This document shows, piece by piece, positions 8,545 through 17,361 of a stretch of DNA of 64,000 nucleotides. Location: the NCBI RefSeq assembly GCF_001898175.1, contig NZ_MKTH01000012.1, positions 1-64,000 of the forward strand, given 5' to 3'. The notes under the pieces are model-generated. The model saw only the letters and a list, made by a program, of their open reading frames with translations. It had not been told where the DNA came from and did not search any database. Within the stretch, counting starts at the first letter, position 1. Every line of letters starts with the position of its first letter. Origin of the DNA: Cellulomonas sp. 73-92 (lineage in GTDB: Bacteria; Actinomycetota; Actinomycetes; Actinomycetales; Cellulomonadaceae). The position numbers and the translations under genes are program-made.

Positions 8545-10203
8545 TCAGGCGTCGGTGCGTGCGGCCGGCTCGGCCGGCGGTTCCAGGTGGAGCAGGTTGT
8601 GCGCCGCCTCGATCCCCTCGGGCCGTCGGCGCAGCAGCACCGCCGCCGCGTGGTCGGCGAGCGCCGCACCCGCGGACCCGTACAGGTGGAACACCGCGTC
8701 CGCGCCGTGCCGGCGCAGCTCGGCGACGTCGTCGTCGTACCGCGCGACCGCGGCGACCTTGCCCGTGAAGCCGGCCGTGTGCAGCCGCGCCAGCGCGATG
8801 AGGTTGGCGTTGTGGAACGGCATCGCCAGGACCGCGACGGCGACCTTGCCGGCGCGCTGCACGCGGGTCCAGAACTCCAGGTCCGTCGCGTCGGCGCGGA
8901 CCACCTCGAAGCCCTCGTCCTCCAGCTCGGCGACGCGGCGCTGGTCGTGCTCGACGCCGACCACGGACAGGCCGTACTCGTCGCGCAGCCGGGCGTAGGT
9001 GGCCGCGCCGACGCGGCCCAGGCCCAGGACCAGGGCGTCCGCGTCGCCGACGTCGACCAGGCGGTCGTCCGGGTGGAGCTTGTCGGCGGCGCGCTCCGGC
9101 AGCCAGGAGGCCATCCGGCTGGCCAGCTCGACGCCGCGGCGGTTGACGACGGAGGACAGCGCGAAGCTGAACGCCACCGCGAGCGACACCACCACCGTCC
9201 AGTGCTCGTCGAGCAGCCCGGTCTCCGCGCCGACGACCGCGACGAGGATGCCGAACTCCGAGTAGTTCGCCAGCGCGAGCCCGGCCAGGAACGACGTGCG
9301 CGCCCGCAGCCGCATGAGCCACAGCAGCAGCGCGTACGCCCCGAGCTGCAGCGGGAGCATGAGGAGCAGCGCCGCGGCCAGGGCGATCTCCGCCCAGTGC
9401 GGCGTGCCGTGCTGGCCGATCTCGACGAAGAACGCGACGAGCATGAGGTCCTTGAACGTCATGAGCGACCGCGACAGCTCACCGGCCTGGGGGTGGCTCG
9501 CGAGCAGCACGCCGACGACGAGCGCGCCGACGTCGCCGGAGATGCCGACGAGCTCGAACAGCCAGTAGCCGACGACGACGGCGACGAGCACGCCGAACAG
9601 CGCCTGCAGCTCGCCGTGCCCGACCCGGTCCCAGATCCGGTGCAGCACCCAGGCGCCCGGGATGAGCAGCAGCAGCGCGAACGCCCAGGGGCTGGGCGCG
9701 ACGCCCGTCGACAGCGAGAGGAACACGACGGCCGCGATGTCCTGCATGACGAGCACGCCGATCGCGATGCGGCCGTAGAGGGCGGTGGTGTCGGAGCGGT
9801 CGTCGAGCACCTTGACGACGAAGACCGTCGAGGAGAACGCCAGCGCGAACCCGACGAGCGCGAGCGACCCGAACGGCGCGTCGGACACGAGCGTGAAGCG
9901 GACGACGGCGAGCAGCCCGAGGAAGCCGATCGCGATGGCCACCGACACGGCCAGGTGCAGCGTCGTCGTCAGCCAGATCTCCTTGCGCAGCAGCGTGCGC
10001 GCGTCCAGCTTCAGCCCGATGGCGAAGAGCAGCAGGATGACGCCGAAGTCGGCGATCGTCGGCAGGTACGGCAGGTCCGGCGCTCCCGCGGCGCCGAGGG
10101 CGAACCCGGCGGCGAGGAAGCCGACGAGCGGGGGCAGCCGCAGCAGCACCGCGACGAGGCCGCCGAGCAGCGCCGCTCCCAGGTAGAGCGCCGCCGCCGC
10201 CAT
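8545..10203 (-). CDS. CPA2-type cation:proton antiporter with TrkA-N domain (KefB/YbaL-like)
   Basis: This 552-aa protein has about twelve membrane helices over residues 1-375, including the family stretch GFLAAGFALGAAG and LLLFAIGLKLD. A cytoplasmic Rossmann RCK/TrkA-N domain follows from about 395 (ALVLGLGRVG, then GVEHDQRR and VVRADATD). Proteins of this type exchange K+ or Na+ for H+ under nucleotide control. The transport core is complete. The start ATG at 10203 opens directly on the first helix. It is the first gene of a possible run with the TPM protein and pspA, after a 68-base gap. A CelR/LacI-like palindrome lies 49 bases upstream. Confidence 0.9.
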   Translation of the reverse strand: MAAAALYLGAALLGGLVAVLLRLPPLVGFLAAGFALGAAGAPDLPYLPTIADFGVILLLFAIGLKLDARTLLRKEIWLTTTLHLAVSVAIAIGFLGLLAVVRFTLVSDAPFGSLALVGFALAFSSTVFVVKVLDDRSDTTALYGRIAIGVLVMQDIAAVVFLSLSTGVAPSPWAFALLLLIPGAWVLHRIWDRVGHGELQALFGVLVAVVVGYWLFELVGISGDVGALVVGVLLASHPQAGELSRSLMTFKDLMLVAFFVEIGQHGTPHWAEIALAAALLLMLPLQLGAYALLLWLMRLRARTSFLAGLALANYSEFGILVAVVGAETGLLDEHWTVVVSLAVAFSFALSSVVNRRGVELASRMASWLPERAADKLHPDDRLVDVGDADALVLGLGRVGAATYARLRDEYGLSVVGVEHDQRRVAELEDEGFEVVRADATDLEFWTRVQRAGKVAVAVLAMPFHNANLIALARLHTAGFTGKVAAVARYDDDVAELRRHGADAVFHLYGSAGAALADHAAAVLLRRRPEGIEAAHNLLHLEPPAEPAARTDA

Positions 10204-10251
10204 GGTCGCCTCCCCGGTCCGGTGGCCAGGTGTGTCACGGATCTTGCCAGG

Positions 10252-10265
10252 TGGGAGCGCTTCCG
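10252..10265. promoter_or_regulatory. CelR/LacI-like palindrome upstream of antiporter
   Basis: TGGGAGCGCTTCCG matches 12 of 14 positions of the CelR/CebR consensus TGGGAGCGCTCCCA known from cellulolytic actinobacteria. Its core GGAGCGCTTCC is near-symmetric. It sits 49 bases upstream of the antiporter start and 36 bases from the end of the XPB gene. Antiporters are not usual CelR targets, so a different LacI-family regulator or chance is possible. Confidence 0.35.
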
Positions 10266-10300
10266 ATCAGTGCCGTTCGTCACGACCTGGGCGACGGGGT

Positions 10301-11947
10301 CTACGCCGCGCCGCCGAGGTCCTCGGCGTCGACGATCGTGTAGGCGTAGCCCTGTTCGGCGAGGAACCGTTGCCGGTGGGCGGCGAAGTCCTGGTCCACC
10401 GTGTCGCGGGCGACGATCGCGTAGAAGTGCGCGGTGCGGCCGTCGCCCTTCGGGCGCATGATCCGGCCGAGACGCTGCGCTTCCTCCTGCCGCGACCCGA
10501 AGGACCCGGACACCTGGACCGCGACGGAGGCCTCCGGCAGGTCGATCGAGAAGTTGGCGACCTTGGAGACGACCAGCGTGGGCACCGTCCCCTCGCGGAA
10601 GGCCGCGTAGAGCCGCTCACGCTCGCGCTCCGTGGTCTCGCCCGTGATGAGCGGCGCGTCCAGGTGCTCGGCGAGCTCGTGCAGCTGGTCGAGGTACTGG
10701 CCGATGACGAGCGTCGGTTCGCCCGGGTGCTGCTTGACGATCCGGTCGACGACCTTGTGCTTGCCGGCCGCGGTGGCCGCCAGGCGGTAGCGCTCGTCGG
10801 GGTCGGCCATCGCGTAGGTCATGCGGTCGTGGTCCGGCAGGGTGAGCCGGACCTCGGTGCAGACGGCGGGCGCGATGTACCCCTGGGACTCGATGTCCTT
10901 CCACGGGGCGTCGAACCGCTTGGGGCCGATGAGGGAGAACACCTCGTCCTCGCGGCCGTCCTCGCGCACCAGCGTGGCGGTCAGGCCCAGCCGGCGTCGG
11001 GCCTGCAGGTCCGCGGTCATGCGGAACACCGGCGCGGGCAGCAGGTGGACCTCGTCGTACACGATGAGGCCCCAGTCGCGGGCGTCCAGGAGCTCGAGGT
11101 GCGGGTACTCGCCCTTCCGCTTGACGGTGAGCACCTGGTAGGTGGCGATGGTCACCGGCCGGATCTCCTTGCGGGAGCCGGAGTACTCGCCGATCTCCTC
11201 GGGCGTCAGCGACGTGCGGCGGATCAGCTCGTCGCGCCACTGCCGGGCGCTGACGGTGTTGGTGACGAGGATGAGCGTCGTCGTCGACGAGCGGGCCATC
11301 GCGCCGGCGCCGACGAGCGTCTTGCCCGCGCCGCAGGGGAGCACGACGACCCCCGAGCCGCCGTGGAAGAAGCCGTCGATCGCCTGCTCCTGGTACGGCC
11401 GCAGGTGCCAGCCGTCCTGCGCCAGCTCGATCGGGTGCTTCTCCCCGTCGACGTACCCAGCGAGGTCCTCGGCGGGCCAGCCCAGCTTGACGAGCACCTG
11501 CTTGAGGTGGCCGCGCTCGGACGGGTGCACCAGCACGTCGGCCTCGTCGATGCGCGCGCCGAGCAGCCCGGCGGTCCGCTTCGACCGCATCACCTCGGCG
11601 AGCACCGCGCGGTCCAGGGCGTGCAGCACCAGCCCGTGCGCGGGGTCGTTCACCAGCTGGAGCCGGCCGTACCGGCCCATCGTCTCGGCGACGTCCACGA
11701 GCAGCGCGTGCGGCACCGGGTACCGGCTGAACTCCAGCAGCGTGTCGACCACCTGCTCGGCGTCGTGGCCGGCGGCGCGCGCGTTCCAGAGGCCGAGCGG
11801 GGTGAGGCGGTAGGTGTGGATGTGCTCCGGAGCGCGCTCCAGCTCGGCGAAGGGGGCGATGGCGCGGCGGGCGTCGCCGGCCTTCGGGTGGTCGACCTCG
11901 AGCAGCAGGGTCTTGTCGCTCTGGACGATCAGCGGTCCGTCAGTCAC
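10301..11947 (-). CDS. DNA repair helicase XPB (bacterial type)
   Basis: This 548-aa SF2 helicase matches bacterial XPB in length (about 545 aa in Mycobacterium). An N-terminal domain of about 175 residues precedes RPYQEQAIDGF, then Walker A PCGAGKT (K209), the Walker B variant YDEVH, motif III GLTATLVRED, and the C-terminal helicase core with GRIMRPKGDGR near residue 505. Bacterial XPB is a 3'-5' DNA helicase thought to act in nucleotide excision repair. The GTG at 11947 is chosen because GAGAGGAA lies just upstream; a longer frame would overlap the preceding gene. It follows its partner gene by ten bases, the arrangement also seen in mycobacteria. Confidence 0.93.
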   Translation of the reverse strand: MTDGPLIVQSDKTLLLEVDHPKAGDARRAIAPFAELERAPEHIHTYRLTPLGLWNARAAGHDAEQVVDTLLEFSRYPVPHALLVDVAETMGRYGRLQLVNDPAHGLVLHALDRAVLAEVMRSKRTAGLLGARIDEADVLVHPSERGHLKQVLVKLGWPAEDLAGYVDGEKHPIELAQDGWHLRPYQEQAIDGFFHGGSGVVVLPCGAGKTLVGAGAMARSSTTTLILVTNTVSARQWRDELIRRTSLTPEEIGEYSGSRKEIRPVTIATYQVLTVKRKGEYPHLELLDARDWGLIVYDEVHLLPAPVFRMTADLQARRRLGLTATLVREDGREDEVFSLIGPKRFDAPWKDIESQGYIAPAVCTEVRLTLPDHDRMTYAMADPDERYRLAATAAGKHKVVDRIVKQHPGEPTLVIGQYLDQLHELAEHLDAPLITGETTERERERLYAAFREGTVPTLVVSKVANFSIDLPEASVAVQVSGSFGSRQEEAQRLGRIMRPKGDGRTAHFYAIVARDTVDQDFAAHRQRFLAEQGYAYTIVDAEDLGGAA

Positions 11948-11957
11948 TCGGTTCCTC

Positions 11958-14585
11958 TCATGACGCTCGCTCGGCGCCGGCGATGCGGTGCACCGCCACG
12001 ACGAGCTCCGCCTCGCGGGCGGGGTCGATCGCGCGCAGCCGCCCGCCATCGACGCTCACGGGACGCAGCAGCCGCCGCTCCAGCACACCCCGCCCGCCGA
12101 CGACGTCGACCCAGACCAGGGAGCGCTCGGCGGCCGCCTCGCGCAGGAGCAGCAACGCGGCGGCCGGGTCGGCTGTTCCGGAGGGCGCGTCGGGGGCCGG
12201 GCGGGCGGCGCTCGAGGGACCGGGCGATCCGGCCGGCGCCTCGCTCCCGCGGGCGGCGTCCGCCGCGTGGCCGGTGCGCGCGGCGACCGGGCGGCTGGCC
12301 CCGGTCGAGCGGCCGGGTCCGCGGCCGGTCGCCCGTCCCAGCCCTTCCTGCCCGGCGCCCCAGCGGCCGCTCGCGGCACCCGCGCCGCTGCCGCCGACGG
12401 TCGACGGCCCGCCCTCGTGCGCGCCGTCGCGCGAGGCCTCGGCCTCGGCCCGTCGCAGGCGTGCGACGAGGGCGGTCAGCCGGGCCTCGTCGTCGGGCGG
12501 CTGCTCCTCGCGCTGCGGCCGCGGGCGGGTGCGCCGCCGCACCGCGGGCGCGTGCACGACGAGGCCGTCCGGCCCCTCCATCACCGGCGCGAGCCCGCGC
12601 CCGCGCAGCGCGGTCACGAGCTCCACCGGCGGCACCGCCGCCACGAGGACGGTCGGCGCGAGCAGGCGCAGCCCGAGGCCCGCGAGGCGGGGGTCGTCGG
12701 GCAGGCCCGCGAGCAGCGCGGCGTCGTCGGCCCGCAGGTAGGCGAGGGCGACGCCTGCACGCAGCACGCCGTGGCGGCGGGCCGTGTCGCGCACGAGGTA
12801 CCGCAGCGGCTGGGGCACGCCGCTCCGGGCGACCGCCGTCAGCTCTGCCAGCAGCTCGTCGGCGGTGGCGCCCGCGTCGAGCGCCGCGCGGACCGACTCG
12901 GGCGTGAACCGCACCGTCAGCGCGCCACCGCGCGACTCGACCACCGCGGTGCGGTCGAGCAGCGCCGCGAGCCGGTCGCCCGGGCGGCCCGGCACGATCC
13001 CCGTCAGGTCGCCCTGCAGCAGCACCTCGTCGACCGGCGTGGGCAGCGATGCCGCGAGGGCGTCGGCGGCCGCCGAGGGGTCGATCGGCGACGCCCGGCC
13101 GGCGGGCGAGAGCGCGCCGGCGCCCGTGACGCCGAGCAGCTCCGCCTCGCGCAGCAGGGCGGTCACCGCGCCGGACGGAGGCACGTTGCGCGGCGTGCGC
13201 CAGCGCAGCACCGCCAGCACGTCGTCGAGCGGGGGCGCGGCGCCGGCCGGCGCGGTGGCGAGCACGTCGAGCACGGCGGCGCGGACGCGCGGCACCCACC
13301 GGCGGTGCAGGTCGGGCTCGAGCGCGCCGTGCGCCGAGCCACGCTCGTCGCGCGTCCCGACGAGCCAGGGCGTGCGCTCGCTCGTCAGCCACCCCGCGGC
13401 CAGGTGCGCCCATCGGGCCGGCAGGTCGCGGCGGAGCCAGGCGTCGGCGTCCTCGGTCGGCGCGAACGAGGGCCGCTCCTCGCCGTCGTCGGCGACCAGG
13501 CCCGCCGTGCTCGCCAGCTCCACGACGAACGCGGCCTCCGCCTCCTCGATGTCGAGCGCGTGTGCCAGCGCCCGCAGGTCGCGCACCCCGAGGCCGCCGG
13601 CCCGCAGCGCCGAGGGTGGCTCCTCGCCCCAGGCCGTCACGAGACGCACGACGAGCCGCACCAGCCGTTCGGCCGCGCTCGCGGACTCCGCCGCGACGAC
13701 GTCCGGCCGCCGCACCGGCCAGTCGGGCGCCGGTGGCCGGGCTGCCGCGCGGTGGGTCCGCCCGTCGCGCAGCGCCAGGGCGACCGCCCGCGGCAGCACG
13801 ACCTGCCGCGCGCCGCCGCGGACGAGGAGCCCGGCGTCGAGCAGCCGCCCGACGACCGGGAGGGCCGCGTTGCCGGCGGCGGGGACCAGCCCCACCGGTG
13901 GTCCCCACGTCAGCGCGTCGAGCACGGCGCGCTCGTCGGCGGGCAGGTCGCCCGGCACGACGACCGGCGCGGGCCCCGCGGCGAGCGAGGCGATCGCACC
14001 GGAGGGGGTGGTGCCGGCCGGGGCGGTGGCGGCGGGGGAGGCGCCGGTCGGCGCCGTGCCGGCAGGTGCTGTGAGCCGGGTCTCCGTCGGAGCCGGCGCG
14101 AGGCCGGCCGGGTAGGGGCCGAGGATCTCGGCGAGCCCGGGCGCCGCATGCAGCCCCTCGTCGTCGGGCCACACGAGCGCGAGCCCGATCGCCTCGTCCA
14201 CGGCGCGCCCGACGAACGACGCGTCCGTGGCCGCGCCGAGCGGTGCGGCCCCGCCGTCGCCCGGCGCCGCGGGGAGCGCGAGGGTCGGTGCCGGCGAGGA
14301 CCCCGTCCCTCCGTCACCGGCGGACGGCCCGGTGATCGCGGCGACGACGCGCTCGCGGCTCGGGGGTCCGTCCGGCGCGAGCGCGACGACCGCCTCGACG
14401 GCCTGCAGCACGGCGGCATCGACCGAGGCCAGCGCGCGTTCCAGGCTGGAGCGAGACGTGGCGCGCGCCGCGAGAGAGGCGAGCGTGACGGGGGATGGGG
14501 ACGCCAGGTCCGGCCGACGACGCAGCAGGGCGACGAGGTGCTCGTCGTCCAGCGCGGTCAGGTAGTCGGAGATGGCCATCCGCAC
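11958..14585 (-). CDS. Helicase-associated protein (XPB/Ssl2-like C-terminal domain family)
   Basis: This is a large Ala/Leu/Arg-rich protein of 873-875 aa, of the type encoded next to XPB in actinobacteria. It starts ISDYLTALDDEHLVALLRRRPDL, the usual opening of this family. It contains TPVDEVLLQGDLTGIVPGRP near residue 515, the landmark of the helicase conserved C-terminal domain. No Walker motifs are present, so it is not itself a helicase. A low-complexity linker rich in Gly, Ser and Ala covers about residues 700-810. Start ATG at 14579 or GTG at 14585. Ten bases separate it from XPB. A role as XPB partner in DNA repair is inferred from conserved adjacency. Confidence 0.8.
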   Translation of the reverse strand: MRMAISDYLTALDDEHLVALLRRRPDLASPSPVTLASLAARATSRSSLERALASVDAAVLQAVEAVVALAPDGPPSRERVVAAITGPSAGDGGTGSSPAPTLALPAAPGDGGAAPLGAATDASFVGRAVDEAIGLALVWPDDEGLHAAPGLAEILGPYPAGLAPAPTETRLTAPAGTAPTGASPAATAPAGTTPSGAIASLAAGPAPVVVPGDLPADERAVLDALTWGPPVGLVPAAGNAALPVVGRLLDAGLLVRGGARQVVLPRAVALALRDGRTHRAAARPPAPDWPVRRPDVVAAESASAAERLVRLVVRLVTAWGEEPPSALRAGGLGVRDLRALAHALDIEEAEAAFVVELASTAGLVADDGEERPSFAPTEDADAWLRRDLPARWAHLAAGWLTSERTPWLVGTRDERGSAHGALEPDLHRRWVPRVRAAVLDVLATAPAGAAPPLDDVLAVLRWRTPRNVPPSGAVTALLREAELLGVTGAGALSPAGRASPIDPSAAADALAASLPTPVDEVLLQGDLTGIVPGRPGDRLAALLDRTAVVESRGGALTVRFTPESVRAALDAGATADELLAELTAVARSGVPQPLRYLVRDTARRHGVLRAGVALAYLRADDAALLAGLPDDPRLAGLGLRLLAPTVLVAAVPPVELVTALRGRGLAPVMEGPDGLVVHAPAVRRRTRPRPQREEQPPDDEARLTALVARLRRAEAEASRDGAHEGGPSTVGGSGAGAASGRWGAGQEGLGRATGRGPGRSTGASRPVAARTGHAADAARGSEAPAGSPGPSSAARPAPDAPSGTADPAAALLLLREAAAERSLVWVDVVGGRGVLERRLLRPVSVDGGRLRAIDPAREAELVVAVHRIAGAERAS

Positions 14586-14749
14586 AACTTTACGTTCGTG
14601 CGCACCGGTGCCGGCGCGAACGCCTCCGTCGGGACCGGCCGCCTCGTGCGGTGTCGTCGTCGCGCTCGCTCACGGCCGTCCGCGCTGACCAGGGCGTCGC
14701 CTGCCGGGCGATAGCGTGACGCGTCGATCCCGTCCCGGAGGCCCCCACC

Positions 14750-15967
14750 ATGACCCTCGATCTCGCCACCCTCGCCGCGCTGCGCGCCGATGCGGTCGAC
14801 CAGCTGCCGCAGGTCGCCGGCCTGCGTCACGCGCTGCACCGCGCCCCCGAGATCGGGCTGCGGCTGCCGGCGACGCAGGCGCTGATCCTCGAGGCGCTGG
14901 CACCGGTGGGCCTCGAGGTGAGGACCGGCGCGGCGCTCGACTCGGTCGTCGCCGTGCTGCACGGCGGTCGCCCCGGTCCGGCCGTGCTGCTGCGCGGCGA
15001 CATGGACGCCCTGCCCGTGACGGAGGCGACGGGGGAGCCGTTCACCTCCGAGAACGCCGGCGTCATGCACGCGTGCGGGCACGACATGCACGTGGCCGGC
15101 CTGGTCGGCGCCGCCCGGCTCCTGGCCGCCCGGCGCGACGAGCTCCCCGGGTCCGTCGTCTTCATGTTCCAGCCCGGTGAGGAGGGCGACGGCGGCGCGG
15201 AGCTCATGATCGCCGAGGGCGTCCTGGAGGCCGCCGGCGAGCGTGTGGTCGCCGGCTACGGCCTGCACGTTCGGGCCTCGCTGCTGGCCGCCGGCCGGGT
15301 GGCCTCCCGGCCAGGTCCGCTGCTGGCGGCGGCCGACCGGTTCCGCGTGACCGTGCACGGGCGCGGCGGCCACGGGTCGACGCCCTGGTACGCGGCCGAT
15401 CCCGTGCCCGTGGCGGCCGAGATGCTGCTGGCCATGCAGTCGATGGTCACCCGCACGTTCGACGTGTTCGACCCGGTGGTGGTGACGGCCGGCCTCGTCC
15501 AGGCGGGCACCGCGAACAACATCATCCCCGACGACGCCCTGCTCGACGCGACCGTCCGCACGCTCTCGGCGGCCCACCGAGCCGCGGCCGAGGAGCGCAT
15601 CCGGCGCCTCGTCGACGGCATCGCGGCGGCCCACGGCATGACCGCCGCGCTGGAGTGGATCCCCGGCTACCCGGTCACCGTCAACCACGCCCCCGAGGTC
15701 GCCCGCCTCGCGACGCTGACCACCGCGATGTACGACGAGGCCACGTACGTGCAGGAGGCGCAGCCCGTCCTCGGCGCGGAGGACTTCTCCTACGTGCTCG
15801 AGCAGGTGCCTGGCGCCTTCTTCTGGCTCGGCGCCACGCCACCCGGGCTCGACCCGGGCACGGCCCCGTACAACCACTCGGCCGGCGCCCGCTTCGCCGA
15901 CGAGGCCCTCGCGGTAGGCCCGGCCGTCCTGGCCGCCCTGGCGCTGGACCGCCTCGCGCAGGGCTGA
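14750..15967 (+). CDS. M20-family metallo-amidohydrolase
   Basis: This 405-aa protein belongs to the M20D peptidase/hippurate-hydrolase group. Metal and catalytic residues are visible in LLRGDMDALPV, MHACGHDMHVAG and FQPGEEGDGG, with the dimerisation-domain His in GRGGHGSTP and the C-terminal GAEDFSYVLE. Such enzymes cleave N-acyl amino acids or dipeptides in the cytoplasm and need two Zn or Co ions. The ATG at 14750 is preceded by GGAGGCCCCCACC. It is transcribed away from the XPB partner gene. A second M20 enzyme at 43833 belongs to the same group. The exact substrate cannot be read from the sequence. Confidence 0.9.
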   Translation: MTLDLATLAALRADAVDQLPQVAGLRHALHRAPEIGLRLPATQALILEALAPVGLEVRTGAALDSVVAVLHGGRPGPAVLLRGDMDALPVTEATGEPFTSENAGVMHACGHDMHVAGLVGAARLLAARRDELPGSVVFMFQPGEEGDGGAELMIAEGVLEAAGERVVAGYGLHVRASLLAAGRVASRPGPLLAAADRFRVTVHGRGGHGSTPWYAADPVPVAAEMLLAMQSMVTRTFDVFDPVVVTAGLVQAGTANNIIPDDALLDATVRTLSAAHRAAAEERIRRLVDGIAAAHGMTAALEWIPGYPVTVNHAPEVARLATLTTAMYDEATYVQEAQPVLGAEDFSYVLEQVPGAFFWLGATPPGLDPGTAPYNHSAGARFADEALAVGPAVLAALALDRLAQG

Positions 15968-16008
15968 CGGTCCGGCGCCGCCAGCCCTGATCGGCGCTCC
16001 CCGGACCG
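15968..16008 (+). terminator. Hairpin terminator after M20 gene
   Basis: CGGTCCGG at 15968-15975 pairs with CCGGACCG at 16001-16008, and an inner CGCCG/CGGCG stem extends the structure. It begins one base after the stop codon. No T-tract follows, which is common for high-GC terminators. Confidence 0.55.
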
Positions 16009-16115
16009 CGTCGCCGGCTCGTCGTGCGCGTCACCGGGTCGTCGTCCGCCGATCGGCACCGGTGCGCGCGGTGTGCCCACGTGCCGCAACCCCACGCGCA
16101 CGGCACGATCGAGGC

Positions 16116-16424
16116 ATGGACGTCACCGTGGCGGACGCGCCCGAGCGCGAGCGGTTCGAGGCCTGGCTGCCGGGCGGGACGCTCGTCGGCGCGGCGTACT
16201 ACACGATGCGCGAGGACGCGGTCGTCTTCACGCACACCGAGGTGCCGGAGGAGTACGAGGGGCAGGGCATCGCGACCCAGCTGGTCCGCTCCGCGCTCGA
16301 CAGCGTGCGGGCCCGCAACCTCCGCGTCATCGCCCTGTGCCCGTACGTGCGGGCGTTCCTGCGCAAGCACGAGGACGAGTACAGGGACCTCGTCGGCCAC
16401 ACGCCCGCCCCGCCGGAGGCGTGA
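16116..16424 (+). CDS. YjdJ-like GNAT N-acetyltransferase
   Basis: This 102-aa single-domain acetyltransferase is of the COG2388 (YjdJ) group. The acetyl-CoA binding loop is EEYEGQGIATQLV, preceded by the VVFTHTEVPEEY strand, and it ends in the family signature ALCPYVRAFLRKH. It is about the usual length of this minimal GNAT family. ATG at 16116. Its TGA overlaps the ATG of the next gene by one base (TGATG), so the two are translationally coupled. E. coli likewise has yjdJ beside yjdI, which supports a shared but unknown role. Confidence 0.88.
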   Translation: MDVTVADAPERERFEAWLPGGTLVGAAYYTMREDAVVFTHTEVPEEYEGQGIATQLVRSALDSVRARNLRVIALCPYVRAFLRKHEDEYRDLVGHTPAPPEA

Positions 16425-16903
16425 TGGCGGACCGCGCCTACCCGGGTACCGGGATCACCGTCCACTACGACCGCACCCGGTGCCGGCACGTCGCCGAGTG
16501 CGTGCGCGGCCTGCCGCTGGTGTTCGACCCGGAGCGGCGCCCGTGGATCGTCGTCGACAACGAGCGGGACCCGCTGCTCGTCGCCGAGGTGGTGCGCCGC
16601 TGCCCGACGGGCGCGCTGCACTACGAGCTCGACGACGGCCCGGCCGAGGTTCCCGACCCGGTGACGACGGTGACGGCGGTGCCCGACGGTCCCCTGCTGG
16701 TGCGGGGCGACCTGCGGCTCGACCTCGGCGACGCCGGCCGGATGACCGAGACCCGGGCGGCCCTGTGCCGGTGCGGCTCCTCGGGCAACAAGCCGTTCTG
16801 CGACGGGTCGCACGAGCGGATCGGCTGGCGCAGCGTCGCCGTGACGGACCGCGAGCCGAGCGGCGGACGCCCGCACTCCGAGCCCGCGGTCACCGACGAC
16901 TGA
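16424..16903 (+). CDS. YjdI-type ferredoxin-like domain fused to a CDGSH iron-sulfur domain
   Basis: This 159-aa protein has two iron-sulfur modules. The N-terminal part (about 1-75) is the divergent 4Fe-4S mono-cluster domain found in YjdI: HYDRTRCRHVAECVRGLP and later VRRCPTGAL. The C-terminal part carries the CDGSH motif CRCGSSGNKPFCDGSH near residue 110, which binds a 2Fe-2S cluster through three Cys and one His. The combination may act in electron transfer or in cluster sensing or repair. It starts within the stop of the acetyltransferase gene. The fusion saves a separate CDGSH gene. Confidence 0.88.
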   Translation: MADRAYPGTGITVHYDRTRCRHVAECVRGLPLVFDPERRPWIVVDNERDPLLVAEVVRRCPTGALHYELDDGPAEVPDPVTTVTAVPDGPLLVRGDLRLDLGDAGRMTETRAALCRCGSSGNKPFCDGSHERIGWRSVAVTDREPSGGRPHSEPAVTDD

Positions 16904-16975
16904 CAGACCGCGAATTGAGCGGGACCCGCCCGGTAAACTCGTGCGGTACAGCTTCAGCGAGACAAGGGGTGCGCC

Positions 16976-17359
16976 GTGCCGACCGGCAAGGTCAAGTGGT
17001 TCGACGCCGAGCGTGGCTTCGGCTTCATCGCCAGCGATGACGGTGGCGAGGTATTCCTGCACGCCTCGGCGCTGCCTGCCGGCGTGACGGCGCCCAAGCC
17101 CGGCGCCAAGGTGGAGTTCGGCGTCGCCGACGGCCGCCGCGGCCCGCAGGCGCTGTCCGTCAAGATGCTCGAGCCGATGCCGTCCGTGGCCAAGGCCAAG
17201 CGCCGGCCGGCGGACGAGATGGTGGTCGTCGTCGAGGACCTCATCAAGGTGCTCGACAAGGTCGGCAACGACCTGCGGCGCGGGCGCTACCCGGAGAAGG
17301 ACCGCGCGGGCAAGTACGCGCAGCTCCTGCGCGCCGTCGCCGACGACCTCGAGGCCTGA
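16976..17359 (+). CDS. Cold-shock domain protein with C-terminal extension
   Basis: This 127-aa protein has a cold-shock domain at residues 1-66 with both RNA-binding motifs: GKVKWFDAERGFGFI (RNP1 KGFGFI type) and EVFLHASAL (RNP2 type). A 60-residue Lys/Arg-rich helical tail follows, about twice the size of a minimal CspA. It binds single-stranded nucleic acid, and the tail probably adds affinity or a protein contact. The GTG at 16976 is preceded by AAGGGG. A TAAACT hexamer at 16933 could be its -10 box. It lies two bases upstream of the DUF3027 gene, an order conserved in many actinobacteria. Confidence 0.92.
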   Translation: MPTGKVKWFDAERGFGFIASDDGGEVFLHASALPAGVTAPKPGAKVEFGVADGRRGPQALSVKMLEPMPSVAKAKRRPADEMVVVVEDLIKVLDKVGNDLRRGRYPEKDRAGKYAQLLRAVADDLEA

Positions 17360-17361
17360 CC

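Noticed and set aside
4782..8669. A 1295-codon minus-strand frame covering the response regulator and beyond
   Set aside because: Only the first 239 codons from 5501 are regulator; the rest is an Arg-rich antisense-frame reading of pspA and the TPM gene, a common GC-rich artefact.
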